Of a stretch of 44,388 nt of DNA, positions 32,772 through 40,963 are shown one piece after another. The notes beneath the pieces are model-generated. The model was not told the origin of the DNA, made no database searches, and saw only the letters and a list, made by a program, of their open reading frames with translations. The DNA is taken from NCBI GenBank assembly GCA_049968515.1, contig JBMFQR010000017.1, positions 1-44,388 of the forward strand, read 5' to 3'. The DNA is from JAOACQ01 sp049968515. Its GTDB lineage: Bacteria; Spirochaetota; Brevinematia; Brevinematales; JAOACQ01. How positions within the stretch are numbered: the stretch's first letter is position 1; the number at the start of each line of letters is the position of its first letter. The translations under genes and the position numbers were made by a program.

Positions 32772-34823
32772 ATGTTAAAATCGTTATTTAACATTTTTTC
32801 TTCCTACTTTTCCTTTGCTGGTTTAAGTTCAAAAAGGGCTTTTAAAAAATTAATAAAATTTATTCCTCTCATTTTACTGATTCTAGTTCATATTTTATGG
32901 TTACTTGCTGACAACTCTACAGCTTCCTGGGATGAGTCAAGGCATGCAAGAAACGCTCTAAGTATTATGAATGCCTTAAGGTTCCCGGAAAAGTTTTCTA
33001 TATTTAATGGGGTGCTATTTTTTTATGATTTTTATACTCATTTCGCTTATTTTGTGGCCGCATTGTTTTTCATAATCTTCGGGGCTTCTTATGACAGTGC
33101 CTGCCTCTCTGTGGCTTTATTCTGGATTCCAGTACTTTATTTTTCAGTATATGGTATTTCAAAAAGACTTTCCGGTCGAGATGAATTTGTAGCTGTCCTA
33201 TCAGCATTTTTAATTACCTCTTTTCCAATAATTACAGGGCTTGGAAAGGTCTTTCTGATCGATGTTCCCAGCACTGCTGCTATTGCTCTTGCTCTATATT
33301 TTATTATAAGAACAAACTTATTAATTTCAAAGAACTCGTGGAAAACAGTTGGCATTTTTATTGCACTTGCCTTTTACACAAAGGCAAATTCTTTATTGTT
33401 TATAATCTGGTTTTTGATAATTGCTTTTGTAAGAGGAATGAATAAGTCTTTGAAAAGCAAAATTGATGGTAAAAAATTTCTTCACAGTTTTATACTTTCA
33501 GGTCTATTAGCCTTTTTAATCATAATAATATGGACAGGTGCGAACTGGAGTGCATTCAAAAAAGGGATGAGAGAAGTTTCTTATTTAGCTGGAATAAATG
33601 AAGGCGACCCATATCCCCTTTCTCTTAAATCAGCAATTTACTATCCAGAACTATTTTTAAACACCTATTTATTCTTACCAATGTTTATATTTCTAATATA
33701 TGGGACTATCACTCTTTTTATCAGGAAAAGCAGGCAAAAATCGCTTTTACTGGGATTTTATCTCATACCATATATATGGATGACTTTTTTAACTTATAAC
33801 AAAGATGTAAGATATATGATTTCATTACTAATTCCGACAGCAATTATTATAGCTTATCCATTCTCGAGATATTTTAGGGAAAAATGTTATGGAAAGTTTT
33901 TATTAATACTACTTGTTTTTTTATCCATATACAATGTTTTATCCGTAAACTTCGGAGATAGGCTCAAGCTTCCCATAATTAGAATATTTAACATTACTAT
34001 TTTTAGAAACTCCGCTCATGCTGGAGAAAGCCCACGTATAGGAATCAACTATAATATGCCTCATATGTTAAGCAAATTTTTCTCCGTTCTAAAAGAAGTA
34101 AAATTTGTAGAAAAAGAGAAAGAGGAAAGTGAGATCCCGTCTGTTGTAATGAAACTTTCAGGTGACTATTATCTTGATAATTCACATATAGATTTCTATT
34201 TTAAACTTAATGAAACAAAATATAACAGGCTGGATTTAAATGAAGCTTATAAAATTGATGGTGCAGTTCTATCCGGTAATAACATCTCAATTACACACGA
34301 ACTAAAAGATTTTGATGTAATTTTTGAGACAAATACTCCCACTGGAAATCCAGTTAAACTTTTGCTTGATAAGCGCTACAAAGATTGGTCATTTTTTTAT
34401 TCCCAGATAACAGGAGATGTTTTCGCATTTAAGTTTAAAGACTTATTTCTTTCAAATAACATATTAACAATAAATCTATTCTGGCTTTCTTACAGAAGAG
34501 AATATGGAGATATAGAAGGAGAAATCCAGTTAATAAATGAGAAGGGTGAAAAAGCAAATGTCCGTGTGGAAAATTTTATTAATCAAGGTGGTGATGGAAA
34601 TTTATGGATAAGTAAGAAATTACAACTTAATCTTCTCCCTGATAAGTATAAAGTTTATTTAAAAATGAAACTAGTCTGGTTAAAAGATGCAGTTTACACA
34701 CCTATTGTAACCGTATTCGGTCAGAAAAAATTGGAAGAACTAAGATATTTAATTCCACTCTCAAATAAAAAAGTAGATTCAAAAACAATCTATTTAGGTG
34801 AAGTAAATGTCATCGGAAGGTAA
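32772..34823 (+). CDS. ArnT/PMT-2-like membrane glycosyltransferase (GT39/GT83 type)
   Basis: This 683-aa protein has ~10-12 transmembrane helices in its first ~400 residues and a soluble C-terminal domain (~430-683) that looks beta-rich. The catalytic acidic pair is in the first extracytoplasmic loop (TASWDESRHARNALSIM, Asp-Glu), the hallmark of PMT/ArnT-type enzymes that use polyprenyl-phosphate sugars. It probably adds a sugar to a lipid-linked glycan or lipid outside the cytoplasm. The C-terminal domain (DIEGEIQLINEKGEKANVRV, LPDKYKVYLKMKLVWLKDAV) may bind glycan. GGAGGCAAC precedes the ATG. It ends the polysaccharide locus and is followed by a possible terminator. Confidence 0.82.
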   Translation: MLKSLFNIFSSYFSFAGLSSKRAFKKLIKFIPLILLILVHILWLLADNSTASWDESRHARNALSIMNALRFPEKFSIFNGVLFFYDFYTHFAYFVAALFFIIFGASYDSACLSVALFWIPVLYFSVYGISKRLSGRDEFVAVLSAFLITSFPIITGLGKVFLIDVPSTAAIALALYFIIRTNLLISKNSWKTVGIFIALAFYTKANSLLFIIWFLIIAFVRGMNKSLKSKIDGKKFLHSFILSGLLAFLIIIIWTGANWSAFKKGMREVSYLAGINEGDPYPLSLKSAIYYPELFLNTYLFLPMFIFLIYGTITLFIRKSRQKSLLLGFYLIPYIWMTFLTYNKDVRYMISLLIPTAIIIAYPFSRYFREKCYGKFLLILLVFLSIYNVLSVNFGDRLKLPIIRIFNITIFRNSAHAGESPRIGINYNMPHMLSKFFSVLKEVKFVEKEKEESEIPSVVMKLSGDYYLDNSHIDFYFKLNETKYNRLDLNEAYKIDGAVLSGNNISITHELKDFDVIFETNTPTGNPVKLLLDKRYKDWSFFYSQITGDVFAFKFKDLFLSNNILTINLFWLSYRREYGDIEGEIQLINEKGEKANVRVENFINQGGDGNLWISKKLQLNLLPDKYKVYLKMKLVWLKDAVYTPIVTVFGQKKLEELRYLIPLSNKKVDSKTIYLGEVNVIGR

Positions 34824-34850
34824 TATTTTTAATACTTTGATTATTCTCTA

Positions 34851-34883
34851 AAGCAATTTCACACAACTCAATGTTGCTTTTTG
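34851..34883 (+). terminator. Weak terminator candidate after the glycan locus
   Basis: AAAGCAA (34851-34857) pairs with TTGCTTT (34875-34881), followed by TT. The loop is long (17 bases) but holds a nested CAAC/GTTG pair. It lies 27 bases after the stop of the PMT-like gene. Confidence 0.35.
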
Positions 34884-34957
34884 TCATATTACTATTGCTT
34901 GTAAAATTTAAGTATTTGCTTTATCTTTTCCGAAAATAAACGGAGTGGAGGATGAAT

Positions 34958-36151
34958 ATGATGAAGCACAACACCTCTGTAATCTATAAGCTTTTCAAGA
35001 AGAATCCTGATAAGGCATTACATCTTGCACAGGCATTTTTGAGTGTGGAAAAAGCAAGAGAGATAGACTATAAAAACCCGGCTGGAACAAGCAATGAACT
35101 CCCTCTCATAACTTTCAAGATCACCCCGCTTTGTAATCTCCACTGTGTTATGTGCGGGCAAAGGGGAGTAAAAGGTACGCTCAAAGAAGATAAAGCTGTA
35201 GAAGAGGTGAGAACCATTGTACCGATGGAAAAATATATGGAGCTAACAGATGAAGTAGCTCACAAAACACAGGTGTTTTATATATGGGGTGGAGAGCCAT
35301 TTCTATATCCAGATTTTATGGACCTTGCTTCATATATGGTAAAAAGGATACCTATTTTTACTGTAAACACAAACGGAACCTTGCTTGCAAAATATGCAAG
35401 AAGGATAGTGGAAGATCAGTGGTCTGGCTTCTTTATTTCACTCGATGGCTTTAAAGATATTAATGATGCAATAAGGGGAGAGGGTTCTTACCAGAGAGTT
35501 ATAGATGGCATTGAGGCAATAAACAGGGAAAAGAAATTGCAGAAGTCTGTTCTACCTCATATGGGAATAGTCACAACTGTAAGCAGGCTTAATTACTTAT
35601 ATCTTGACAAACTTGTTGAGGCAACAAGAGAGATTGGGCTTTCCTGGCATATAATAAATCTTGGAACCTACACAACTGAAAAGATCGGGGAAAAGGAAGA
35701 GGAAATTTTCAAAAAAGAACTTGGCGTAGAGGCATACTACTGGCGAGGATTCGCTACCGGTTACAATGAAGGCATTGATGGAAATAGATTTTCAGAGATT
35801 CTGGAAAGAATACATAATATGGATGTGGATCACCCTGTGATAACAGTTCCAGTTATAAGACCCTCAAAAATAGGCACATATTATTCTGAGCTTGAGACTT
35901 TAGTTAGAGATAGGTGCATAGCACCGTGGTATTCTGTAGATATTAACTACAACGGAGATGTACATTTCTGTGCTGATTATCCTCATTATATTATTGGAAA
36001 TATTAAGAAAGAAAGCATCCTTGATATTTATAATAATGAAAAAGCAGTCAAATTCAGGAAGGTTTTGAGAAATAGCAAAAATGGGGTGTTCCCAGCCTGT
36101 TCAAGATGTTACCAGTTGATGCTATGTGGACATAGAGTAAGAGGATATTAG
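34958..36151 (+). CDS. Radical SAM / SPASM-domain enzyme
   Basis: This ~397-aa enzyme (radical SAM plus SPASM) binds a SAM-cleaving 4Fe-4S cluster through CNLHCVMC (CX3CX2C, residues ~59-66). YIWGGEPFLYP is the GGE motif. The C-terminal SPASM region carries extra cluster cysteines (RDRCIAPW, VHFCADYPHY, PACSRCYQLMLCGH). Such enzymes modify peptides, sugars or cofactors. No short Cys-rich precursor peptide is visible next to it, and proximity to the glycan locus leaves sugar or lipid modification open. An ATG at 34952 touches the GTGGAGG itself; 34958 or 34961 have proper spacing. It converges with the SDR gene, overlapping by four bases. Confidence 0.9.
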   Translation: MMKHNTSVIYKLFKKNPDKALHLAQAFLSVEKAREIDYKNPAGTSNELPLITFKITPLCNLHCVMCGQRGVKGTLKEDKAVEEVRTIVPMEKYMELTDEVAHKTQVFYIWGGEPFLYPDFMDLASYMVKRIPIFTVNTNGTLLAKYARRIVEDQWSGFFISLDGFKDINDAIRGEGSYQRVIDGIEAINREKKLQKSVLPHMGIVTTVSRLNYLYLDKLVEATREIGLSWHIINLGTYTTEKIGEKEEEIFKKELGVEAYYWRGFATGYNEGIDGNRFSEILERIHNMDVDHPVITVPVIRPSKIGTYYSELETLVRDRCIAPWYSVDINYNGDVHFCADYPHYIIGNIKKESILDIYNNEKAVKFRKVLRNSKNGVFPACSRCYQLMLCGHRVRGY

Positions 36152-36948
36152 CCCTTTGTAAGTCTCTTCACACTGCTCTTTACAATCTCTGTAAGCAGGG
36201 TTGGTGGTATAACTTTAATAATAATGCTTAAGGCTTTATTTACAATGCCCGGTATTACAAAGGCCTTCTTTTTAAACAATGCCTTTATTCCGATTTCAGC
36301 CACTCTGGCAGCATCCATACCTGCTCTCTTTGAAAAAGCTTTATATCTTTCACTTGCAATCTTTGAGTTATCGTCAAAATGTGTTTTTACGAAACCGGGT
36401 AAAAGACAGCTCACATTTACGCCATAATCTTTAAGTTCACTTCTGATAGAAATAGAAAGACTCAAAATATAACTTTTTGTAGCCGAATAAACTGCAAAGA
36501 AAGGAAAAGGAATTAGAGAACCCATTGAGCCCAAATTTAATATGTCGCCACTCCCTCTCTGTGCCATCTTTTCACCAAAAAGCCTGCAAAGTTTGGTCGG
36601 GGTTAAAATGTTTAAGAATATAAGTCTTTCAATATCTTCAATGGAATTTTCAATATTCTTGCCGAAAAGCCCAATCCCGGCATTATTGATAAGAATATCA
36701 ATATTGAGATCTTTCTCTTCACACTTTTGAAATAAAACTTCAGCTGAATCCTTCAAAGAAAGATCCAATGGAATGACCGTTATTCCGACAGAATATCTTT
36801 CTTCAAGTTCCTTTTTTACCTCTAACAGCTTCTCATAACTTCTACTTACAAGTATAAGGTTAATCCCCATCCCCGCAAGAATTTTTGCAAACTCATAGCC
36901 TATACCATAAGATGCACCGGTTATTAATGCTACAGAGTTTTCTTTCAT
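36148..36948 (-). CDS. Short-chain dehydrogenase/reductase
   Basis: This 266-aa SDR has the NAD(P)-binding TGASYGIGYEFA (residues 10-21), the NNAG motif in ILINNAGIGLFG, the catalytic Ser in LGSMGSLIPFPFF and the YSATKSY active site (Tyr-x3-Lys). It belongs to the DltE/YqjQ-like group of classical SDRs of the 260-270 aa size. A C-terminal hydrophobic stretch (~230-255, IVNKALSIIIKVIPPTLLTE) suggests membrane association, as in ketoreductases of the fatty-acid or lipid type. The start overlaps the stop of the upstream SPASM fragment (ATGA) with AGGAGGGAG as its ribosome site, so it was probably once the second gene of a radical SAM-SDR operon. Confidence 0.92.
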   Translation of the reverse strand: MKENSVALITGASYGIGYEFAKILAGMGINLILVSRSYEKLLEVKKELEERYSVGITVIPLDLSLKDSAEVLFQKCEEKDLNIDILINNAGIGLFGKNIENSIEDIERLIFLNILTPTKLCRLFGEKMAQRGSGDILNLGSMGSLIPFPFFAVYSATKSYILSLSISIRSELKDYGVNVSCLLPGFVKTHFDDNSKIASERYKAFSKRAGMDAARVAEIGIKALFKKKAFVIPGIVNKALSIIIKVIPPTLLTEIVKSSVKRLTKG

Positions 36949-37400
36949 ACTCCCTCCTGAAGTTCAGACATATATTTTGCACCACACTTATAGCATACAG
37001 CAAAAAGATTCTTACGACGATATTCCCTGAAAATTTCAGCCCTTTTGCTATTCCATACCTCTTCGATTGTAGCTTCCTTTACATTACCTATCGAGTAATC
37101 AGGAAAATCAACACAAAAGTTTGCATTTCCATCAGGTTGAATATCTATAAGCCTTTCAATATTTGAACAGGATGACTTTATTACAATGCTTTTATAATCT
37201 TCAAACCATTTTTTATAATTATCTAAATTCATTGGCATATATGGAAAAACTTTAATTTCCCCGAGAGAACCCAAAAAGATTTCAAATTGCTTTTTAAATT
37301 CTAAAAAGTCTATACCTGAATCCTCATGATGAAAACCCTTCCATGAAAATGCATTGTGGAAAGGATAAATCTCTTTGCAAATTATAGACCTCTCAAGATA
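36945..37400 (-). pseudogene. C-terminal half of a second radical SAM/SPASM protein
   Basis: The recognisable region (~150 residues) aligns with the last part of the intact enzyme at 34958-36151. It has FSWKGFHHEDSGIDFLEFKK against WRGFATGYNEGIDGNRFSEI, then IQPDGNANFCVDFPDYSIGN against INYNGDVHFCADYPHYIIGN, and the terminal VCYKCGAKY cysteines. The CX3CX2C radical SAM half is absent. Upstream, an open frame continues to 37502, but that part shows no homology and runs through the promoter and ribosome site of the aldo-keto reductase. The fragment is therefore most likely a decayed paralogue cut off from its N-terminus. Alternatively it could be a short SPASM-only protein started internally. 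Confidence 0.7.
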
Positions 37401-37455
37401 AATTATCTTTAATGTTAAATGAAAAGTGAAAAAAATGCAAATAGGAAATGAAATT

Positions 37456-37484
37456 TTGCATTTTTTATATTCCAGTTTTATAAT
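37456..37484 (+). promoter_or_regulatory. Promoter of the aldo-keto reductase gene
   Basis: TTGCAT (37456-37461), 17-base spacer, TATAAT (37479-37484). It is followed by AGGAGGG and the ATG at 37504. The -35/-10 pair is identical to the one at 23498-23526. Confidence 0.8.
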
Positions 37485-37503
37485 TTTTAAACAGGAGGGC
37501 AAA

Positions 37504-38484
37504 ATGCAGGAAATAAAAATTCAGGAAAGAAAGCTTGGTAAGTCAGGCATAATAGTTAAATATATTGGAATAGGTCTCTGGGGAATTGGTGGTGATATGT
37601 GGGGACCCACAGATGATAAAGATTCGCTCGAGGCCATTGAAACAGCACTGGAATATGGAGTAAACTTTTTTGATACTGCTGACGTATATGGTAATGGACA
37701 TAGTGAAGAGTTATTAGGAAAAGCGATGAGAGGCAGAAGGGAAAGATTCATTGTCGCAACAAAGATAGGGTGGAAAGGATTTGATGGAGAAGCAAAAAAG
37801 AGTGCTTATGATTCTGTAGATAAACTTATCAGAGGTGTTGAAGAGAATCTTAAAAGATTAAATACCGATTATATCGACATTATTCAAAACCACATAAACT
37901 TTCATGAACCAAATATGGAGATATTCTTAGAAGGGTTTCAAAAACTCCAGAGAAGTGGAAAGATAAGGGCATACGGGGTAAGCACAAGTGATTTTGAATA
38001 TTTAAAAGAATTTAACAAAGACGGAAAATGTGCAACTCTTCAAATTGACTACAGCATTCTTAATAGAACAGCAGAGAAAGAGATATTTCCTTACTGTATT
38101 GAAAATAATATTGGTGTGATAGTCAGAGGTGCTCTTGCAATGGGAATTCTAACCGGCAAATTTACTAAAGAAACACAATTTCCAGAAGGAGACTTCAGAC
38201 AAAACTGGCAGAAAAATCCTGATGAAAGAGAGATTTTCTACAGAGATCTTGAAACGATTGAAAAATTAAAGCCGCTGGCAAAAGAAAAGAGTCTCGCTCA
38301 GATTGCAATCCAGTTTGTTCTCTCAAGTCCTGCCGTAAGTGTAGTAATACCGGGAGCAAAAAACAAAAAGCAAGTTGAAATGAACGTAAAAGCTGCTACT
38401 TTACCTCCTCTTTCAGAAGAAGAACTTAAGTTTATTGACAGCATTGTTCCACCTGGTGGAGGGAGAAAAATATGGCCAGCTTAA
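37504..38484 (+). CDS. Aldo-keto reductase
   Basis: This 326-aa TIM-barrel reductase uses NADPH to reduce aldehydes or ketones. The catalytic tetrad is complete: D57 (FFDTADVYG), Y62 in the same block, K87 (VATKIGWKG) and H130 (IIQNHINF). The cofactor site is VVIPGAKNKKQVEMNVKAA. The sequence is of the YajO/YghZ-like AKR group. The start at 37504 is chosen because the ribosome site AGGAGGG and the promoter both lie just upstream; a longer in-frame start at 37426 lies before the promoter. It ends by overlapping the convergent TetR stop by four bases (38481-38484). Confidence 0.93.
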   Translation: MQEIKIQERKLGKSGIIVKYIGIGLWGIGGDMWGPTDDKDSLEAIETALEYGVNFFDTADVYGNGHSEELLGKAMRGRRERFIVATKIGWKGFDGEAKKSAYDSVDKLIRGVEENLKRLNTDYIDIIQNHINFHEPNMEIFLEGFQKLQRSGKIRAYGVSTSDFEYLKEFNKDGKCATLQIDYSILNRTAEKEIFPYCIENNIGVIVRGALAMGILTGKFTKETQFPEGDFRQNWQKNPDEREIFYRDLETIEKLKPLAKEKSLAQIAIQFVLSSPAVSVVIPGAKNKKQVEMNVKAATLPPLSEEELKFIDSIVPPGGGRKIWPA

Positions 38485-39080
38485 ATGAAGAACTCCTTGT
38501 AAATCAATAAAATTTTATCAGCTATAAGTTCTTTTACCCTATCTCTATCAAACTTATAATGTGCACACCACTCATCAACAAAAACTGAATATCCAATAAT
38601 AGGCAAAAAAATTACAAAAAAGTCTACTGTTTTTTGCTCATCTGAGAGTTCCATCTTCAGATTGTATTTTTCATACAACTCAGAAGCTATCTTTAAGTTG
38701 AAATCAAAATATGTAAAAATTGGCCCTTTTGAAAAGTATTTTATCTCCTCCACCAGAGCAATTTTTATAACGTTTTTCCATTTCTCCAGAAAAGGAAAGG
38801 TGATCTGAATTAAAATTTCTCTTAACTTTTCTTCATATCTATACCCGCTTCCAGTGGAAAACAAAATTTTAAAAGCTCTCTTTTTTACATCCAGAAGCTC
38901 AAACTCAAAATCTTTAAACATACTTTTAAGAATATCTTTCTTACTCTTGAAATAATAGTAGATCAAAGACTTTGTGACTTTTGCCTTATTTGCAATCTCT
39001 TCGACGCTTGTCGCATCATATCCTTTCTTTGCAAAAAGAGCTTCCGCTGTTCTTAAAATTTTCTCCCTTTTAGAATCCAT
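38481..39080 (-). CDS. TetR-family transcriptional regulator
   Basis: This 199-aa regulator has the N-terminal HTH (ILRTAEALFAKKGYDATSVE, EIANKAKVTKSLIYYYFKSK, residues ~8-47), followed by a helical ligand-binding domain of the usual size. It lies 55 bases after the substrate-binding lipoprotein gene on the same strand and may share its promoter at 40150-40178, so it could control it. No palindromic operator is obvious in the 39081-39135 gap. A ligand cannot be guessed. Its 3' end overlaps the convergent aldo-keto reductase by four bases. Confidence 0.93.
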   Translation of the reverse strand: MDSKREKILRTAEALFAKKGYDATSVEEIANKAKVTKSLIYYYFKSKKDILKSMFKDFEFELLDVKKRAFKILFSTGSGYRYEEKLREILIQITFPFLEKWKNVIKIALVEEIKYFSKGPIFTYFDFNLKIASELYEKYNLKMELSDEQKTVDFFVIFLPIIGYSVFVDEWCAHYKFDRDRVKELIADKILLIYKEFFI

Positions 39081-39135
39081 TAAGTCATTTCCTTTCTAAA
39101 AGATTGCCTATTTTCAACCCCTTCCAAAAAATAAA

Positions 39136-40098
39136 CTATTTCTCACCTGAAATTACAACATCTGCAGATTTTATAAGCTCCTTAGAGATATTAATTTTAA
39201 GCTTTTTTGCCACCTCAAGATTTAAAAAGAATTCAAGATCTCTTCTGTCAGTCAAAAACCTTGTTGGTATTTCCTCTGGTTTTTTACCTGAAAGCAATTC
39301 TATAATCAATCTTCCTGTCGCTCTTCCCATTTTGTAATAATCAAATCCCAACGCTCCAAGAATATTATTGTCCTTTGCAGAACTTGGATCTGCAGAAAAT
39401 ACAAAAAGACTGTTCTTTAAAGCCACTTCAACAAGAGAGGGTAGTGCAGCAACAACAGTGTTATCGGTGGTAACATAAAAAGCATCCACCCTCTTTGCAA
39501 TAGACATTGCAGCCTGTTTAACCTCGGCGGTAGACGAAACAGTGGCTTCTACAATCTCTATCCCAAGCTCACTACAAATCTTTTCTGTAATTCTTGCAAG
39601 TGCAACAGCATTATCCTCATGACTTGAGTAAATGAAACCAAGCTTTTTAATGGGCTTTATCTTCATCAACAGCTCTATCTGTTCCTTTACAGGTGTCATA
39701 TCTGATATACCTGTCACCCATTTTTCACCCTTCTCGAGAGAACTAACAAGCCCGGCTTTAACAGGATCTGTCACGGCAGAAAAAACAACTATCGTGTTAT
39801 TTAGTTCCTTCACAAGTGCCTGTGCTGTGGGAGTTGCTATTCCAACTGCAATCTTTACCTTCTCCTCTTTGAACTTCTTTGCTATGGAAATTGCGGTATT
39901 CATATCACCATTTGCATTCTGTAAATCAAAAATAACATCAATCTTCTTTTCCTTTAACTCATCTTGAATACCCCTTTCAACTGCATCAAGGGCAGGATGA
40001 GACACGATCTTTGCTATTCCGATAATTGTCTGGGATTTCTTTGCACAGGCAGAAAACACAATAAGCAAAGAGAAGAGAATTAAAAAAATTTTTTTCAT
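39136..40098 (-). CDS. ABC-type substrate-binding lipoprotein (COG2984, TrpX-like)
   Basis: This 320-aa lipoprotein has a signal peptide ending in the lipobox FSAC with Cys18. It belongs to the ABC_sub_bind group (COG2984), whose members bind aromatic amino acids or similar ligands. Blocks: GIAKIVSHPALDAVERGIQD, the IVVFSAVTDPVKAGLVSSLE phrase, and GFDYYKMGRATGRLIIELLS. The permease and ATPase genes usually found beside it are absent here; only the TetR gene follows. It may work with a transporter encoded elsewhere, or act as a sensor. Start: AGGAGGTAG lies just upstream of the ATG. Confidence 0.88.
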   Translation of the reverse strand: MKKIFLILFSLLIVFSACAKKSQTIIGIAKIVSHPALDAVERGIQDELKEKKIDVIFDLQNANGDMNTAISIAKKFKEEKVKIAVGIATPTAQALVKELNNTIVVFSAVTDPVKAGLVSSLEKGEKWVTGISDMTPVKEQIELLMKIKPIKKLGFIYSSHEDNAVALARITEKICSELGIEIVEATVSSTAEVKQAAMSIAKRVDAFYVTTDNTVVAALPSLVEVALKNSLFVFSADPSSAKDNNILGALGFDYYKMGRATGRLIIELLSGKKPEEIPTRFLTDRRDLEFFLNLEVAKKLKINISKELIKSADVVISGEK

Positions 40099-40149
40099 AA
40101 AACTACCTCCTGTACGCTCTGGTTTTCGTGTGAAATTGGTTTATAAAAA

Positions 40150-40178
40150 ATCTTAAAATATTATAAAAAATTAGTCAA
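40150..40178 (-). promoter_or_regulatory. Promoter of the substrate-binding lipoprotein
   Basis: Minus strand TTGACT (40178-40173), 17-base spacer, TAAGAT (40155-40150), with a leader of about 45 bases. Confidence 0.6.
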
Positions 40179-40192
40179 ATATGTATCAGCTA

Positions 40193-40227
40193 AAAGTTAA
40201 AAGTTGAAAGTTGAAAGTTGAAAGCTT
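40193..40227 (+). repeat. Five-unit 7-bp tandem repeat upstream of yjbQ
   Basis: Five 7-base units: AAAGTTA, then three AAAGTTG, then AAAGCTT. Each AAAGTTG-AAA junction makes a TTGAAA (-35-like) box, at 40204, 40211 and 40218. Confidence 0.85.
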
Positions 40228-40239
40228 ATAAAGTATAAT
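40211..40239 (+). promoter_or_regulatory. Promoter of yjbQ, -35 supplied by the tandem repeat
   Basis: TTGAAA at 40211-40216 lies 17 bases before TATAAT (40234-40239). The neighbouring repeat copies at 40204 and 40218 have spacers of 24 and 10. AAAGGTGGAAGG then precedes the ATG at 40261. Confidence 0.6.
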
Positions 40240-40260
40240 TTATAGAAAAGGTGGAAGGTT

Positions 40261-40680
40261 ATGAAGTCGTATAGAAAAGAACTCTACTTTAACACATCAA
40301 AGAGAGTTGAATTTATAAATATTACGCCTGAAGTTGAGAAGGCACTAAAAGAAAGTGGAATAAAAGAAGGTCTCTGCCTTGTAAATGCAATGCATATAAC
40401 TGCAAGCGTTTTCATTAACGACAATGAAAGTGGACTTCATAAAGATTACGAAGAATGGCTTGAGACACTTGCACCCCATGAGCCAATCTCAAGATACAGA
40501 CACAATAGAACCGGGGAGGACAATGGCGATGCGCATCTGAAAAGACAGGTTATGGGTAGAGAGGTTGTTGTTGCTGTTACAGATGGAAGGCTTGATTTTG
40601 GTCCATGGGAACAGATATTTTACGGTGAGTTTGATGGGCAAAGAAGAAAACGGGTGCTGATAAAGATTATCGGGGAATAG
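40261..40680 (+). CDS. yjbQ: YjbQ/UPF0047 family protein (secondary thiamine-phosphate synthase-like)
   Basis: This 139-aa single-domain protein has the UPF0047 blocks GLCLVNAMHITASVFINDNE and HEPISRYRHNRTGEDNGDAH. The second ends with the conserved histidine of the AHLKRQVMGREV segment. The C-terminal DGRLDFGPWEQIFYGEFDGQ with RRKRVLIKIIGE closes it. Members are trimers with weak thiamine-phosphate synthase activity in vitro and an uncertain biological role. It stands alone between the substrate-binding lipoprotein and the restriction system, with a short tandem repeat on each side. Confidence 0.93.
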   Translation: MKSYRKELYFNTSKRVEFINITPEVEKALKESGIKEGLCLVNAMHITASVFINDNESGLHKDYEEWLETLAPHEPISRYRHNRTGEDNGDAHLKRQVMGREVVVAVTDGRLDFGPWEQIFYGEFDGQRRKRVLIKIIGE

Positions 40681-40722
40681 TGGAAAATATGTAATGTTTA
40701 AAGATGAAAAGAGTGTCAAACG

Positions 40723-40762
40723 AAGCTTTCAAGCTTTCAAGCTTTCAAGCTTTCAAGCTTTT
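40723..40762 (+). repeat. Tandem repeat of AAGCTTTC, nearly five copies
   Basis: Four exact units of AAGCTTTC and a fifth ending AAGCTTTT. The unit contains the palindrome AAGCTT and, with its neighbours, GAAAGCTTTC, so the array can fold into hairpins on either strand. It lies between the convergent yjbQ and restriction genes and could act as a bidirectional terminator. Confidence 0.8.
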
Positions 40763-40804
40763 AAGAATGATAGGCCTTGTTATTTTCTAAGATTAAATCT
40801 AACT

Positions 40805-40963
40805 TCAATTATTTCTAAAACGTGAGAAATATTGGTCTATTTCATTTCTCAGTGTTATTCCTGCCTTTTCAAAACAGAAAAGCAAATCTTCATAAGCGCC
40901 CTCACCACCTAAAAAGTCCCAGAATTCTTTACCTACCAAAAGTTCTCTTTTGTCATCGAGCAT
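40805..40963 (-). pseudogene. Displaced C-terminal part of the TdeIII-like endonuclease
   Basis: This 52-codon frame begins MLDDKRELLVGKEFWDFLGG with EGAYEDLLFCFEKAGI and ends FSRFRNN. This is what I recall as the C-terminus of TdeIII-type endonucleases (...RWT.RGML...EFWDFLGGEGAYE.LL). It continues the endonuclease in another frame: the codon before this ATG reads Gly, giving G-M-L-D. Loss of two bases, or gain of one, near 40965 would explain it. Separate translation from the ATG at 40963 is possible, since it overlaps the preceding frame's stop. The pair may therefore work as two chains, but decay is simpler. Confidence 0.7.

Noticed and set aside
34952..34957. First ATG (34952) as start of the radical SAM gene
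   Set aside because: It touches the GTGGAGG ribosome site with no spacing; 34958 or 34961 is more plausible.
37426..37503. Upstream start of the aldo-keto reductase
   Set aside because: It lies before the TTGCAT-17-TATAAT promoter; AGGAGGG and family homology support 37504.
40723..40762. CRISPR-like array
   Set aside because: The units are 8 bases long with no spacers, so this is a simple tandem repeat. I found no CRISPR array or cas gene in the window.
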